The position numbers and the translations under genes are program-made. A DNA stretch of 64,000 nucleotides, taken from positions 17,635,430 through 17,699,429 of the forward strand of contig NC_063256.1 in NCBI RefSeq assembly GCF_019578655.1. The letters run 5' to 3'. The first letter of the stretch is position 1; each line of letters starts with the position of its first letter. Positions 1 to 10,569 of this stretch are shown in pieces. Source of the DNA: Ricinus communis. Lineage: Eukaryota > Streptophyta > Magnoliopsida > Malpighiales > Euphorbiaceae. The notes under the pieces are model-generated. The model saw only the letters and a list, made by a program, of their open reading frames with translations. It did not search any database and had not been told where the DNA came from.

Positions 1-499
1 AATCATAAGCATCGATCCAATGTTTGGATGAATGCGAAGAAAGAAAATTAGCCGATTGAGTATTGATATCATTCTTTGAATGATCGCGGATGAATCTTTT
101 GGAGGAAAGATGGAATAATGAGAATCGAGGCATGCCCAAATATTCTGATTTAGGATTTTCACCATTGGGATCTCCATCATTCCATCTTCCTCTAGGCACG
201 AGGGTTCCTGAAAACATAAGGATTGGCGTAAGGTACCATTGAGGCATAGCTTGATGATCAAGCAGGATGAGACTTAAATCCAAGCGGGTAAGGGAGAAAT
301 CATGTTATTTTCAATTAATTCAAGCATAACACAATAAAAAATATGAGCATTTTGATTTTTAGGAAGCATATAATGAAATAATTTGGTTCAGAGTGTCATT
401 AGGGACACCCATGCAAATTTTCCCTTATTTTAGTTAAGCTGGCTCTTAAAATTTGGAACTACCAGAGTTGTTGACCAGTCAACTCCTCTCTACATCACT
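1..499 (+). repeat. Dispersed repeat H, copy 1 (partial)
   Basis: This is the first of many copies of an unclassified repeat. Shared landmarks are a GAATGATC stretch near 90, a CACCATTGGGATCTCCATCATT stretch near 165 (read as two shorter blocks), and a GTTGACCAGTCAACTCCTCTC end near 470-490. The same landmarks recur in the same order near 1930, 4020, 4960, 6330, 8580 and 47960. I see no domain, PBS or terminal repeat, so the class is unknown. Confidence 0.7.
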
Positions 500-962
500 A
501 GTCAACTAAAAAGATAACTTAAAACAAGACTTCTAACTATTAAAAGACTTCTCTAAATGAATAAATACTCCTAAAATTCGTCCAACCCAAGCCCATATAA
601 TAAACATGACTATTGGGCTTAAGTAACATATGATATGCGACGCATTCTTAAGTATTGGACTCTTTATAGCTTGACTTGTTCATGCCTCCAGATGTTGGAT
701 TAAGTTGATATAAGTATCTTAAGGCCCATTGTTTTGATTAAGCCTACTCTCACTTGGACTTTGAATCTGACTAAGACTCCTAGTTGGATTAGGATTCCTA
801 GTGGAAATAGGATTCATTTCGTTGCTTGAACTCCTAACGTCATCATGACTCCTTGCTGGATTAGGATTCCTAGTGAAATTAGGACTCCTTGTATAAGTAC
901 GATTTCCATCATTAGGATTCCTTGTTGGAGTAGGATTCCTTGTGCTACATGGGTTCTCATCA
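500..962 (-). mobile_element. G-family LTR fragment, reverse orientation
   Basis: The segment is the reverse complement of the plus-strand LTR at 2909-3390, including the block around GTCCAACCCAAGCCCATAT and the short-period GGATTAGGATTCCT array at 770-940. It ends in TTCTCATCA, the reverse complement of that LTR's TGAGAACC start. The outer part is missing, so it is a truncated LTR lying within H sequence. Confidence 0.65.
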
Positions 963-1135
963 CATGCCTAAATATTCCGATTTAGGATTTGCACCATTGG
1001 GTTCTCCATTATTCCTTATTCCTCTTGGCATGACAACTCTTGATGACACAAGGATTAGCGTAAGGAATCATGGGAATGCAATTGACAAGCTTGACCAGTG
1101 GAATTTGGGCTTAGCCTCTAACTCTATAATGATAA
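963..1135 (+). repeat. Dispersed repeat H, internal fragment
   Basis: This is a short piece of H between two reverse G-family LTR fragments. It has the CACCATTGGG, GATGACACAAGGATT and CAATTGACAAGCTTGACC landmarks of the full unit. The 67-codon frame over it is not conserved between H copies and is not taken as a gene. Confidence 0.6.
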
Positions 1136-1560
1136 GGAAGTAAATAACAATAAGACTAGGAATAGAACTCCTAAACTAAAAAGATAACTTAAAATAAAAG
1201 ACTACTAATTATTAAGACTTATTTAAAATGACCAAATACTCCTAAAGTTCGTCCAACCCAAGCTTATATAATAAACATGATAATTGGGCTTAAAAAACAT
1301 GTGATATACGACCCATTCTCGAGTATTGGATTCCAAATAGCTTGACTTTATTATCTTGGCTCTATTTTGACTTGTTCATGCCTCCAAATATTGAATTAAG
1401 TTGATAAGAGTATCTTGAGGTCCATTGTCCTGATTAAGCCCAACCTCAATTGGACTTTCGATCTAACTAGCATTAAGATTAGGATTCCTTGAGCTAATAG
1501 GATTTGCATCATCAAGATTCCTTATTGGAGTAGGATTTGTTGTGCAAGTTTGGTTCGTAT
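1136..1560 (-). mobile_element. G-family LTR fragment, reverse orientation
   Basis: This is a second reverse LTR copy, collinear with 500-962 and with the reverse complement of 2909-3390. It ends GGTTCGTATTA, a one-base variant of the GTATCA LTR terminus seen at 8425, 55954 and 58090. Part of the short-period GGATTCCT array seen in the sister copy has been lost. Confidence 0.6.
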
Positions 1561-2908
1561 TAACTTACCTAAACTCGTGCTAGTAAACATAAACTTATCT
1601 CTCAGTCCTTCCTTTCTTTTGTGTTCTTTGTTTACCTTTGTGTCTAAATTAATTCGATTTGATCCTTATGCTTACCCTTATGGAAGAGAATAAATAAATT
1701 GTGATTTCTTTCATTATCATATCTTAAATCCTACGCATGTTCTCCTTTTATTTGTTTCTTTGTGCCTCTCTTTCTAATATCTGTCTAATATGATGGTTTG
1801 GTTTCATTTGGGAGCATAAACACGAGTGTTGAGTTAAAATGCATGGAAGCGGCAATCATAGGATTCTATCTAATGCTTGGACAAATCAAAAGAATGAGAA
1901 TTAGTTGATCGAGTATTAATATCATTCTTCGAATGATCAATCTTCCAGACGAAAGAGGGAACTAGAAAATCACGACAAGTCCCAATACTCAGATTTGCAC
2001 CATTGGAATCTCCATCTTTCCTTGTTCGTCTAGGCATGAGGACTCCTGATGACACAAGGATTAGTGTAAGGAATCATGGGAACACAATTGACTAGCTTGA
2101 TGATCAAGTAGGACGAGATGTAAATCCACGTGCGTAAGGGAGAAATCATGTTGCTTTTGATTAATCCAAGCAGGATTGAGCGTGTTTTGATGTTTGGCAG
2201 ACATATAATAAAGTAAATTAGTTCAGAGTGTTATTAGGTACGCCGACATAAATTTCCCATTATTTTTGTTAAGGAATTATGGGAACACAATTGACAAGCT
2301 TGACCGGTAGTGATCGGGCGTGACTTGATGATCAAGCAACAAGAGACACAAATCCACACATATGAGGGAGAGATCATGTTGCTCTAAATTGATGTTTGGC
2401 AGGCATATTATGAAGTATATTAGGCTGGAGTGTTATTAGGTACCTCGACATGAATTTCCTCTTATTTTCATTATGGAATCATGGGAACACAGTTGATAAG
2501 CTTCACCGATAGTATTAGGGTGTGACTTGATGCTCAAGTAGCACGAGATGCAAATTTACACGCATAAAGGATAAATCATGTTTCTTTCAATGAATACAAG
2601 CGGGAATGCGTGCATTTTTATGTGTGGGAGTCATATAATGAAGTAAATTTGGTCGGAGTGTTATTAGGTATGCCCATGCGAATTTTTCCTTGTTTTCATT
2701 AAGGAATCATGGGAACATAATTGACAAGCTTCACTGGTGGCATTGGAGCGTGACTTAATGATCAAGTAGGACGAGACACAAATCCACACACGTGATGGAG
2801 AAATCATGTTGCTTTCTATTATCCAAGCGAGAATGTGCACATTTTGATGTTTGAGACGTATAAAATAAAGTAATTTGGGCTTGAGTGTTATTCGGCAGGC
2901 CCATGCTA
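1561..2908 (+). repeat. Dispersed repeat H, copy 2, with tandem sub-repeats
   Basis: This nearly full H unit starts with the CTCGTGCTAGTAAACATAAAC block and a polypyrimidine TCCTTCCTTTCTTTTG stretch. It passes the GGTTTGGTTTCATTTGGGAGCATAAAC block near 1795 and ends in tandem sub-repeats at 2071-2905. The block order is the same at 4560-5808 and 44767-48396, so H is one family and not chance similarity. Confidence 0.7.
2071..2905 (+). repeat. Tandem array inside H, four units of about 200-230 bp
   Basis: The unit starts GGAATCATGGGAACA and repeats from about 2071, 2274, 2475 and 2703. Each has CAATTGACAAGCTT, a GATCAAG..GGACGAGA block, a GGGAGAAATCATGTTGCTTT block and a GAGTGTTATTAGGTA block. 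Spacings are about 203, 201 and 228 bp, so two units have lost roughly 27 bp. The units have diverged, pointing to old amplification. Confidence 0.75.
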
Positions 2909-3748
2909 ATGAGAACCCATGTAGCACAAGGAATCCTAACGATACAAATCATACTTGCTTAAGGAATACTACTTTAACAAAGAATCCTAATCCAATAAGG
3001 ATTGTTGATGATATTAGGAGTTCAATCAACGAAAGAAATTCTATTTCTATTAGAAATCCTAATCCCACTAGGAGTCTTAGTCTGATTCAAAGTCCGAGTG
3101 AGATTCGGCTTAATAAAAACAATGAGCCTTAAGATACTCTTATCAAATTAATTCAACGTATGGAGGTATAATCAAGAAAAGATAAGCCCAAGATAATCAA
3201 GTCAAGCTATTTGGAGTCCAATACTGAAGATATCACATGTTCCTTAAGCCTAATGGTCATGTTTGTCATATGGGCTAGGGTTGGACGGATTTGAGGAATA
3301 TTTTCTCATTTAAAGAAGTCTTTTAATAGTTAGGGTTCTTGCTTTAAGTTATCTATATAGTTTAGGAGTTCTACTCCTAGTCTTATTATTATTTGTTTCC
3401 TTATCATTTTAGAATTAGATTTTTCTAAGGCCTATATAAGCTAATATGAATTTCTATGTAAGGGGAGTTGTTGAATATTGATTATTTTAGAGTTAATTCT
3501 CTTCTTTTGTTCTTTATGAACTAGGTGAATTTATCAAGTGAAGACTTGGTATTTTATAAACTTAGTTTAATCTAAACTTATGTTTATATTAAACAACCTT
3601 TAATTCTTTATATTTAAGGTTCTTAAGTACAAGTTATTTAAGGGTCTTGTTAGGAGTTAGAGTTTCTTTGCTTGATTAGGTGAATGATCCTTGGTGAAGA
3701 CATCAACATTAAATATGGGTTTGGCACAAGTTAGCCTTTTTCATATCA
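2909..3748 (+). mobile_element. G-family LTR, forward orientation (likely solo)
   Basis: The LTR starts TGAGAACC (TGATACGAACC in other copies), carries the AGGATTCCT-type short array at 2925-3075, a TATA box at 3433-3440 and ends TTTTTCATATCA. No PBS follows: H sequence in reverse orientation starts at once at 3749. That fits a solo or truncated LTR. The 85-codon frame over 2875-3132 is a by-product of the short array. Confidence 0.7.
3433..3440 (+). promoter_or_regulatory. TATA box of G-family LTR
   Basis: TATATAAG lies in the context AAGGCCTATATAAGCT. The same context is at 9131-9138 in the sister LTR and, reversed, at 57527-57535. Its place about two-thirds through the LTR fits the U3/R boundary. 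Whether it is active cannot be told. Confidence 0.6.
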
Positions 3749-4019
3749 AAGACCGTGAATGATAAGGCTATATTCGCTAGCGTGAGTGTTGATAAGGACG
3801 CAAAGTTCTTGACAAAACTTATAACTTAAATTTCTGCAAGGAAGAAAACTGAAATAATTTGTCCATTAGCCTCAAGTATTCAATTGCATGCGACTTCTAT
3901 AGTACGAAAGCCCTCATTCCAAAAGAAGAAGAAACTAGAAGCTAAATATGAATATATAAATAATGAAAAATGAATAAACAAAAGTCAAATCATTAAGCAT
4001 AGAGGAGTCTACTCATCAA
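3749..4019 (-). repeat. Dispersed repeat H fragment, inverted
   Basis: This is the reverse complement of H sequence at about 4385-4640. Matching blocks include TATTCATATTTAGCTT, TAGTTTCTTCTTC, ATGAGGGCTTTCG and GAATACTTGAGGCTA. With the forward copy it makes an inverted repeat with arms of about 250 bp and a loop of about 365 bp. It joins the LTR end at 3748 directly. Confidence 0.7.
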
Positions 4020-6994
4020 TTGCGATTCAGGATTTGCACTATTGGGGTCTTCATCGTTCCTTGTTCCTCTAGGCACGAAAACTCCTGATGACACAAGGAT
4101 TGACGTAAAGAATCATGGAACACAATTGACAAGCTTGACCAGTGGCATTGGGGCTTAGCCTGATGATCAAGCAGGACAAGATCTAATCCACACGCGTAAA
4201 GGACAAATCATGTTGTTTTTTTATTAATCTAGGCATAATACAAGCACAAATGTGAGCATTTTGATGTTTGGGATGCATATAATGAAGTAATCTTGGTTGG
4301 ATTATTATTAGGTGGGCCCACACAAATTCTTGTTTGTTTACGTTAAGCTGGCTCATAAAACTTGAGACTACTAGAGTTGTTGACTAGTCAACTCCTCTCC
4401 GGTTCTTGATTTGACTTTAGTTTATTCATCTTTGTTTTTTTATATATTCATATTTAGCTTTTAGTTTCTTCTTCGTATATAATGAGGGCTTTCGCACTAT
4501 TAAAACTGCATGCAACTGAATACTTGAGGCTAGTGAGCATATTATTTTAGTTTTCCATATTACAGAAAATCAAGTAATGGATTCTTTCAAGAAATTTACG
4601 GACTTGTCAACACTCGCGCTAGCAAACATATACTTATCACTCACATCCTTTCTTTCTTTTGTCTTCCTTGTTTACCCTTGCATTTAAGTCAATTTTATTT
4701 GATTGTTACAGTTAGCCGTATGGAAGAGAACAAAGAACTTTTTGTTTCTTTCCTCATCGGACCCAAAATCCTACCTATGCAATCATTTTGCTCGTCTCTT
4801 TTGTGCCTCTCTTTCTAATCTATCTAGTATGATGGTTTGGTTTTATTTGGGGAGCATAAATAAAAGTGTTGAGTGAAAGCGCATGGAAGCATCAATCATA
4901 GGCACTGATCCAATGCTTGGATAAAGGTGAAGAAAGAAAATTAGTTGGTCGAGTATTGATATCATTCTCTGAATGATTGTGGATGAATCTTTTCGAGGAA
5001 AGAGGGAATATCGAGAATCGATGCAGGCCCAAATATTTTGATTCAAGATTTGCATCATTGGGTCTCTATCAATCCTTATTCCTCTAGGCATGAGAACTCT
5101 TGATGACACAAGGATTGGCATAAGGAATCATGGCAGCTCAATTGACAAGCTTGATCGGGGGCATTGGGGCTTAGCTTAATGATCAAGTAGGAGGAGATAT
5201 AAAGCTGCGCACGTAAGGGAGAAATCATGTTGCTTTCGAGTAATCCAAGTGGGAATGAGTGCGTTCTGATGTTTGGAAAGCATATAATGAAGTAAATTCG
5301 GCTTGAGTGTTATTTAGTTACGCCCACGTGAATTTTTGTATATTTTCATTAAGGAATCATGTGATGGAATTGATAAGCTTGACCGGTGGTAATGGGGCAT
5401 GATTTGATGATCAAACAGCAAGAGATGCAAATTCACGCGTATAAGGGAGAAATCATGTTGCTTTTGATTAATACAAGCGGGAATGCATGAGTTTTGATGT
5501 TTGGAGTCATAAAATAAAGTAAATTGGGCCGGAGTGTTATTAGGTATGCCTATGTGAATTTGCTTTTACTTTTGTTAAGAAATCATGGGAACATAATTGA
5601 CAAGCTTCATTAGTGGTATTAGAGCGTGACTTGATGATCAAGTAGGACGAGACGCAAATTCATGCGTGTGATGGAGAAATCGTGTTGCTTTCAATTAATT
5701 CAAGTGGGAATGTGCACATTTTGATGTTTAGGACGTATAAAATGAAGTAATTTGGGCTAGAGTGTTATTAGGTAGGACTACGCGAATTTTACCTTATTTT
5801 CGTTAAGCTGGCTCATAAAATTTGGGACTACGAGAGTTGTTGACCAGTCAACTCCACTCCAATTCTTGATTTGACTTTAGTTATAATCTAGAATATGAGT
5901 GTTTTGATGTTTGGGACGCATAAAATGAAGTAAGTTGGTCCAAAGTGTTATTAGGTAGGCCCACACAAATTTTTCCTTGATTTCATTATGATGGCTCTTA
6001 AAATTTAGAACTAAAAAAGTAGTTGACCAGTCAACTCCTCTCTAATTATTGATTTGACTTAGTTTATTGATCTTTCTTTATTTATTTGTACATATTTAGC
6101 TTATAGTTTCTTCTTATAATGGAATGCAGGATTTTGCAATATAAAAACCGCATATACAACTGAATACTTGAAGTAATGAGCATAATATTTCAATTTTCTA
6201 CCTTTTAGGAAATCAAGTTATGGGTTCTTTCAAGAACTTTATGGACTTATCAACACTTGCAGTAGCGAGCATAGACTTATTGCTCACATCATTCCTTTCT
6301 TTTGCTTGAGTATTGATATCATTCTCTGAATGATCACGAATAAACCTTTTGAAGGAAAGAGGGAACCATGAGAATCGAGGCAAGCTCAAATATTCTTATT
6401 CAGGATTTGCACCATTGGGATCTCCATCATTCCTTATTCCTTTAGGCACGAGGGTACCTGATGACACAAGGATTGACATAAAGAATCGTGGGAATGCAAT
6501 TTATAAGCTTGATTGGTGGTATTGGGGCTCAGCTTGTTGATCAAACAGGATGAGATGTAAATCCACTCGCATAAGGGAGAAATCATATTATTTTGAATTA
6601 ATCCAAGCGTAATACAATTAGGAATGCAAGCTTTTTGATGTTTAGGATGAACATAATGAAGTAATTTCGTTCGGAGTACTATTAGGTAGCCCCACACAAA
6701 TTTGCGTTTATATTCGTTAAGCTTGTTCTTAAAATTTACGACTACGAGAGTTGTTGACCAGTCAACTCCTTTTTCGTTCATGTTTTGAATTTAGCTTATT
6801 TATCTTTATTCATTTATTCTATTTAGCTTCTAGTTTCTTTTTCTTCTTATGGAATGAGGGCTTTCACACTTCAAAAATTTTCTTCTTTTTCTTATGGAAT
6901 GAGGGCTTTCACAATTTACAAACTGCATGCAACTGAATACTTGAGGCTAAAAAGCATATTATCTAAGCTTTCTAGCCTATGGGAAATCAAGTTA
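4020..6994 (+). repeat. Dispersed repeat H, successive forward copies
   Basis: Two to three head-to-tail H copies are here. The GTTGACTAGTCAACTCC block lies near 4380, 5840, 6025 and 6755. The ATGAGGGCTTTCGC / GAATACTTGAGG block lies near 4480, 6130 and 6900. The CTTTCAAGAA..TTACGGACTTGTCAACACT block lies near 4590 and 6225. Copies differ by indels of hundreds of bases. The open frames over them are not conserved between copies. Confidence 0.65.
5124..5808 (+). repeat. Tandem array inside H, three units of about 229 bp
   Basis: Units start at about 5124, 5352 and 5579 with GGAATCATG (AAATCATGGG in the third) and the third ends at about 5808, where the sequence passes into GTTAAGCTGGCTCATAAAA. 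Spacing is steady at 227-229 bp. These are the same units as at 2071-2905 but with less length variation. Confidence 0.75.
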
Positions 6995-7738
6995 TGGGCT
7001 TAAAAAGACCAAAGAAGCTGAATTGGAGCATATGAAGACTTTGGGCCTAACTTGGCTTATATTACGAGGTCCATCTATATGACTTATTTAATTTAGGATT
7101 TTATGGCTTATTTTGGTCGGCCACACATGTATTTTAACCTTACTAACTAAAAGAGATAACTTAAACAAAGTCCTAGTTAGGTCCAATTACAAGGTCAAGG
7201 GCCAAGAAGCTTTAAGAGTCCTTAAATGGCTATATGCAAGAATAGGCTAAGAATGGAAGTCTAATAGAATTCGGCCTAAATGAAATTCATAAAGAATGGG
7301 CTTTGTTTAATATACTTAATGTCTAAGTTTGTGAAGGCTAAATGGATTTTATTTAATGTTCTTCAAATCCAAGTTTACGAAGGCTTTGCTTAGCTCTTAG
7401 TATCCTATTTGGTTAAATGTTAGAGTTTCCTAAGCTTGTAAGAAAACTCATATTAGATCATATCAGTTAAGTAAGAGTTCTATTCTTCTTAGGACTGCTT
7501 GTATTTTGTGTTCTTGTTTGAATGCAAAACTTACTTATCAAGGAGTTGATCTATCCTTGTGCCTTACTTAGGATTGAGGTTTAAGGGACTTAGTTTCTTT
7601 TAGGTTCTAAATGTTTATCATTTTATAATTTGATTAGACGATTCTAGGGTTTGATTTCAAGTTATTCTTTAGGTTTTCAAGTTAGTAATTCATGGGTTCA
7701 TAAGGATTAGAGTTCATGGGTTATATTCTTGGAGGTTC
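6995..7738 (+). mobile_element. G-family LTR fragment, forward arm of a fold-back
   Basis: The segment aligns with the reverse complement of the LTR at 57185-58090, from the GAATTGGAGCATATGAAG block to TATCAAGGAGTTGATCTATCC near 7545. Inside it, at about 7130-7190, the TTAGTTAG..CTAACTAGG block is inverted relative to the standard LTR, so it belongs to a rearranged subfamily. It ends near CTTGGAGGTTCTTTA. Confidence 0.65.
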
Positions 7739-8425
7739 TTTAACATTAAACAAAGCCCATTTAGCCTTCATAAACTTAGACTGTAAGAACATTAAACAAA
7801 GCCCAATCTTTATGAATTTCATTTGGATCGAATTGTAGTGGACTTCCATTGTTAGCCTACTCTTGCATATAACCATTTAAGGACTCTTAAAGCTTCTTGG
7901 CCCTTGACCTTATAATTAGACCTAACTAGGACTTTGTCTCTTTTAGTTAGTAAGGTTAGACTACATGTGTGGCCGCCCAAAATAAGCCATAAAACCCTAA
8001 TTTATATAAGTCATATAGATGGGCCTCATAACATAAGCCAAGTTAGGCCCGAAGCCTTCATATGCTTCAATTCAACTTCTTTCGTCTTTTTAAGCCTGTT
8101 TAAATTCATTCAAGCCTAATAAACTGAATTAGATTAATGAGCCTTGAACTTAAACCCAATTCTTCAAGCCTTGATGTGTCCTTAGCCTAAATGTCTTGAA
8201 TAAGCTCATTGACTTGCAATTTGAATCGAACTAGGACTCCGAGTTGAATTAGGATTCCCTTTGTTGCTTGAACTCCTAATATCATCATAACTCCTTGTAG
8301 GATTAGGATTCCTAGATGAATCATGACTCCTTATTGGATTAGAATTTCTTGAGCTAGTAAGATTTGCATCATCAAGACTCTTTGTTAGAATAGGATTCGT
8401 TGTGCTAGTTTGGTGCGTATCATCC
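7739..8425 (-). mobile_element. G-family LTR fragment, reverse arm of a fold-back
   Basis: Positions of about 7740-8115 are the reverse complement of about 6995-7370, including the unusual inverted block and the CTTTAAGAGTCCTTAAATGG block. The rest runs to the usual outer end with the GGACTCCTTGTTGGATT-type array (8230-8415) and a final GTGCGTATCA. The two arms face each other with about 370 bp between them. Confidence 0.7.
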
Positions 8426-8970
8426 TACCTATGTTCTTATTTTCTTTATTTCTTTTGTGTCTCACTTTCTAATCTCTGTCTAGTATGATGGTTTGGTTTT
8501 ATTTAGGAGCGAAAATCATAGGCACCAATCCAATGCTTGCATAAATGCAAAGAAATAAAATTAGTTGATCAAGTATTTACATCATTCTCCGAATGATTAC
8601 TAATGAATCTTTTGGAGGAAATAGAGAATGGCGGGAATTGAGGCAACCCCAAATATTTTGATTCAGGATTTGCTCCATTGGGATCTCCATCATTCCTTGT
8701 TCCTCTAGGCACGAGGACTTCTGATGACATAAGGATTGGTGTAAAGAATATTGGAATGCAATTGACAAGCTTGACCAGTGGCATTGGGGCTAAGCTTGAT
8801 GATCAAGAAGGATGAGAGGTAAATCCACGAGCGTAAGGGAGCAATCATGTTGTTTTCGATTAATCCAAGCGTAATTCAATCAGGAATGCGAACGTTTTGA
8901 TATTTGGGATGCCTATAATGAAGTAATTTGGGTTAGAGTGTTATTAAGTAGGCCCATGCAAATTGCCCTT
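8426..8970 (+). repeat. Dispersed repeat H, copy with one tail unit
   Basis: H sequence runs from the CCTACCTATGTTCTTATTTT block through GGTTTGGTTTTATTTAGGAGC, CACCATTGGGATCTCC near 8675 and one tail unit ending GTAGGCCCATGCAAATTG. The reverse-strand frame at 8569-8784 encodes a peptide resembling the one at 1870-2055; I report that as a finding and not as a gene. Confidence 0.65.
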
Positions 8971-9445
8971 TGCTTGGGTTGGATGAATTATAGGAATATT
9001 TGTTCATTTAAAGAAGTCTTTTAATAGTTAGGAGTCTTATTTTAAGTTATCCTTTTAGTTTAGGAGTTCTATTCCTAGTCTTATTGTTATTTGCTTCCTT
9101 ATCATTATAGAACTAGGTTTTTTTAAGGCCTATATAAGCTAGTACGAACTTCTATGTAAAGGGAGTTGTTGAATATTTATTATTATGGAGTTAATTCTCT
9201 TCTTTTGTTCCTATGAACTTGGTGAATTTATCAAGTGAAGGCTTGGTATTTTACAAACTCAGTTTAATCTAAACTTTTTTTTATGTTAAACAACCTTTTA
9301 TTCTTTATAATTAAGGTTCTTAAGTACAAGTTATTTAAGTGTCTTATTGGGAGTTAGAGTTTCTTTACTTGATTAGGTGAACGATCCTTGGTGAAGACAT
9401 CGATATTGAATATGGGTTTGGCACAAGTTAGCCACATTCGTATCA
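8971..9445 (+). mobile_element. G-family LTR, forward, 5' truncated
   Basis: The segment is collinear with 3270-3748, starting at the GGGTTGGATGAATTATAGGAA block and ending CATTCGTATCA. The TATA box is at 9131-9138. The sequence after the end is not a PBS but reverse-strand gag, so the LTR sits in an older element. Confidence 0.7.
9131..9138 (+). promoter_or_regulatory. TATA box of G-family LTR
   Basis: TATATAAG lies in AAGGCCTATATAAGCTAG, as in the sister LTR at 3433. Confidence 0.55.
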
Positions 9446-9516
9446 CACCATAGTAAGGCATAGTTGGTGAATTCAACGGTGGCTAATTTGACCTTCTTTT
9501 CCTCAGAATAGTGATT
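9446..9516 (-). pseudogene. Ty3/Gypsy gag fragment (about 23 codons)
   Basis: On the minus strand this short stretch reads NHYSEEKKVKLATVEFTNYA and then LLW, the conserved central part of a Ty3/Gypsy Gag. The plus-strand element at 62490-62580 has the equivalent NYSKEKQVKLTVVVFCDYT and IWW. A forward LTR end (9445) and a reverse LTR (9517 on) flank it, so almost all of the parent element is gone. The longer frame at 9373-9600 is chance extension into both LTRs. Confidence 0.7.
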
Positions 9517-10212
9517 ATATGGAACCTCCATGAATAAGCTTGAGAACCCCTTTTGAAATACGGACCCCCAACACATTAACATGAAAACCCAAAGACCCAA
9601 TTCAGTTCAACCCCTAAGAAAGCTTAGAAAACAAATTACTTAGAAAGATGATAAAAAATTAGAATTTAGAAAACTTGTTCCTAAATCCCAATTTCGAAAC
9701 ACTCCACAAAAAGATGATCAATCTACTTGAATGTTTCTTAAGCATGCATTCTACACAAGAAGACAAAGACAAAACCAAAACAACTTTTAGGTTTAATAAC
9801 CAATTATCATTCAAACTCAACTAAAAAAGTCATTACCTCAAAATTCGTGCTAGCCTTATGTAGGCTTTAGAAAATCCTAAATCTTAACTAATAAAGATTT
9901 ACATCTCATATAGGATAAAGTTAACCTTCCTAACTAAAAGAGATAACTTAAACAAAGGCCTAATTAGGTTCAAATACATGTGTGGCTGCCCATAATAAAC
10001 CATAAAATCCTAATTTACATAAGTCATATAGATAGGCCTCATAATATAAGCCAAGTTTGGCCCAAAGTCTTAATATGCTCCAATTCAGCTTTTTTAGTCT
10101 TTCTAAGCCTAATTAGATTCATTCAAGCCCAATAAACTGAATTAGATTAATGAGACTTGAACTTAAATCCTTCAAGCCTTGATGTGTCATTAGCCCAAAT
10201 GTCTTGGATCAG
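9517..10212 (-). mobile_element. G-family LTR, reverse, truncated
   Basis: The start ATATGGAACCTCCATGAATAAGCTTGAG matches the 3' LTR of element G at 55078 and the 5' LTR at 57188. It runs through the CCTAACTAAAAGAGATAACTT and GGCCTCATAATATAAGCC blocks and stops at GTCTTGGAT, where an Athila-like LTR fragment begins. The last 250 bp of the LTR are absent. Confidence 0.7.
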
Positions 10213-10565
10213 TGATGAGCTATTTATGCAGCTACAATCTAAGGCAATGAACCTATCGATGCAGACTAGCACTAATGGAAAGTATCAAGGTTGTATTCTC
10301 GAGAAAGGGTGAGCCTAGACTACTCCAGCATCTTATGTTATCTAACCTTAAATAATAGTGACAAAGTTACTAATCTATGACTAGATGCAAACTAAATGAT
10401 TAGATAAATGTCAAGCAATCTGCAAAGGTTTAATGAAACAAAGGAAAGAAAGCAAACTCAAGGGGGACTTAAGCTAGTTGGATTTTAGTGAAGGTAGAAA
10501 TTAGATTGATTACCAATGGTGATTAATATTAAAATTGGTAATAAAGGAAAAACATATTTAAATAG
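10213..10565 (-). mobile_element. Athila-like LTR fragment (terminal about 350 bp)
   Basis: It starts TGATGAGCTATTTATGCAGC and carries the family signatures CTAAGGCA.TGAACCTATCGATGCAGACTAGCAC, a TCTTATGTTATCTAACCT block and AAGCTAGTTGGATTTTAGTG, all collinear with element C's 5' LTR from 37745. It stops about 350 bp in. It may be what is left of C's 3' LTR, but its outer flank shares no 5-bp duplication with C's other end (actac at 39183), so a separate element is equally possible. Confidence 0.65.
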
Positions 10566-10569
10566 TAAT

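Noticed and set aside
2071..2905. Regularly spaced repeats considered as a CRISPR-like array
   Set aside because: The whole 200-230 bp unit is repeated with no unique spacers, and the DNA is plant.
2875..3132. 85-codon frame rich in Asn, Arg, Ser and Pro
   Set aside because: It is the translation of the short-period GGATTCCT-type array in a G-family LTR; a similar peptide arises at 58110-57874 from the same array.
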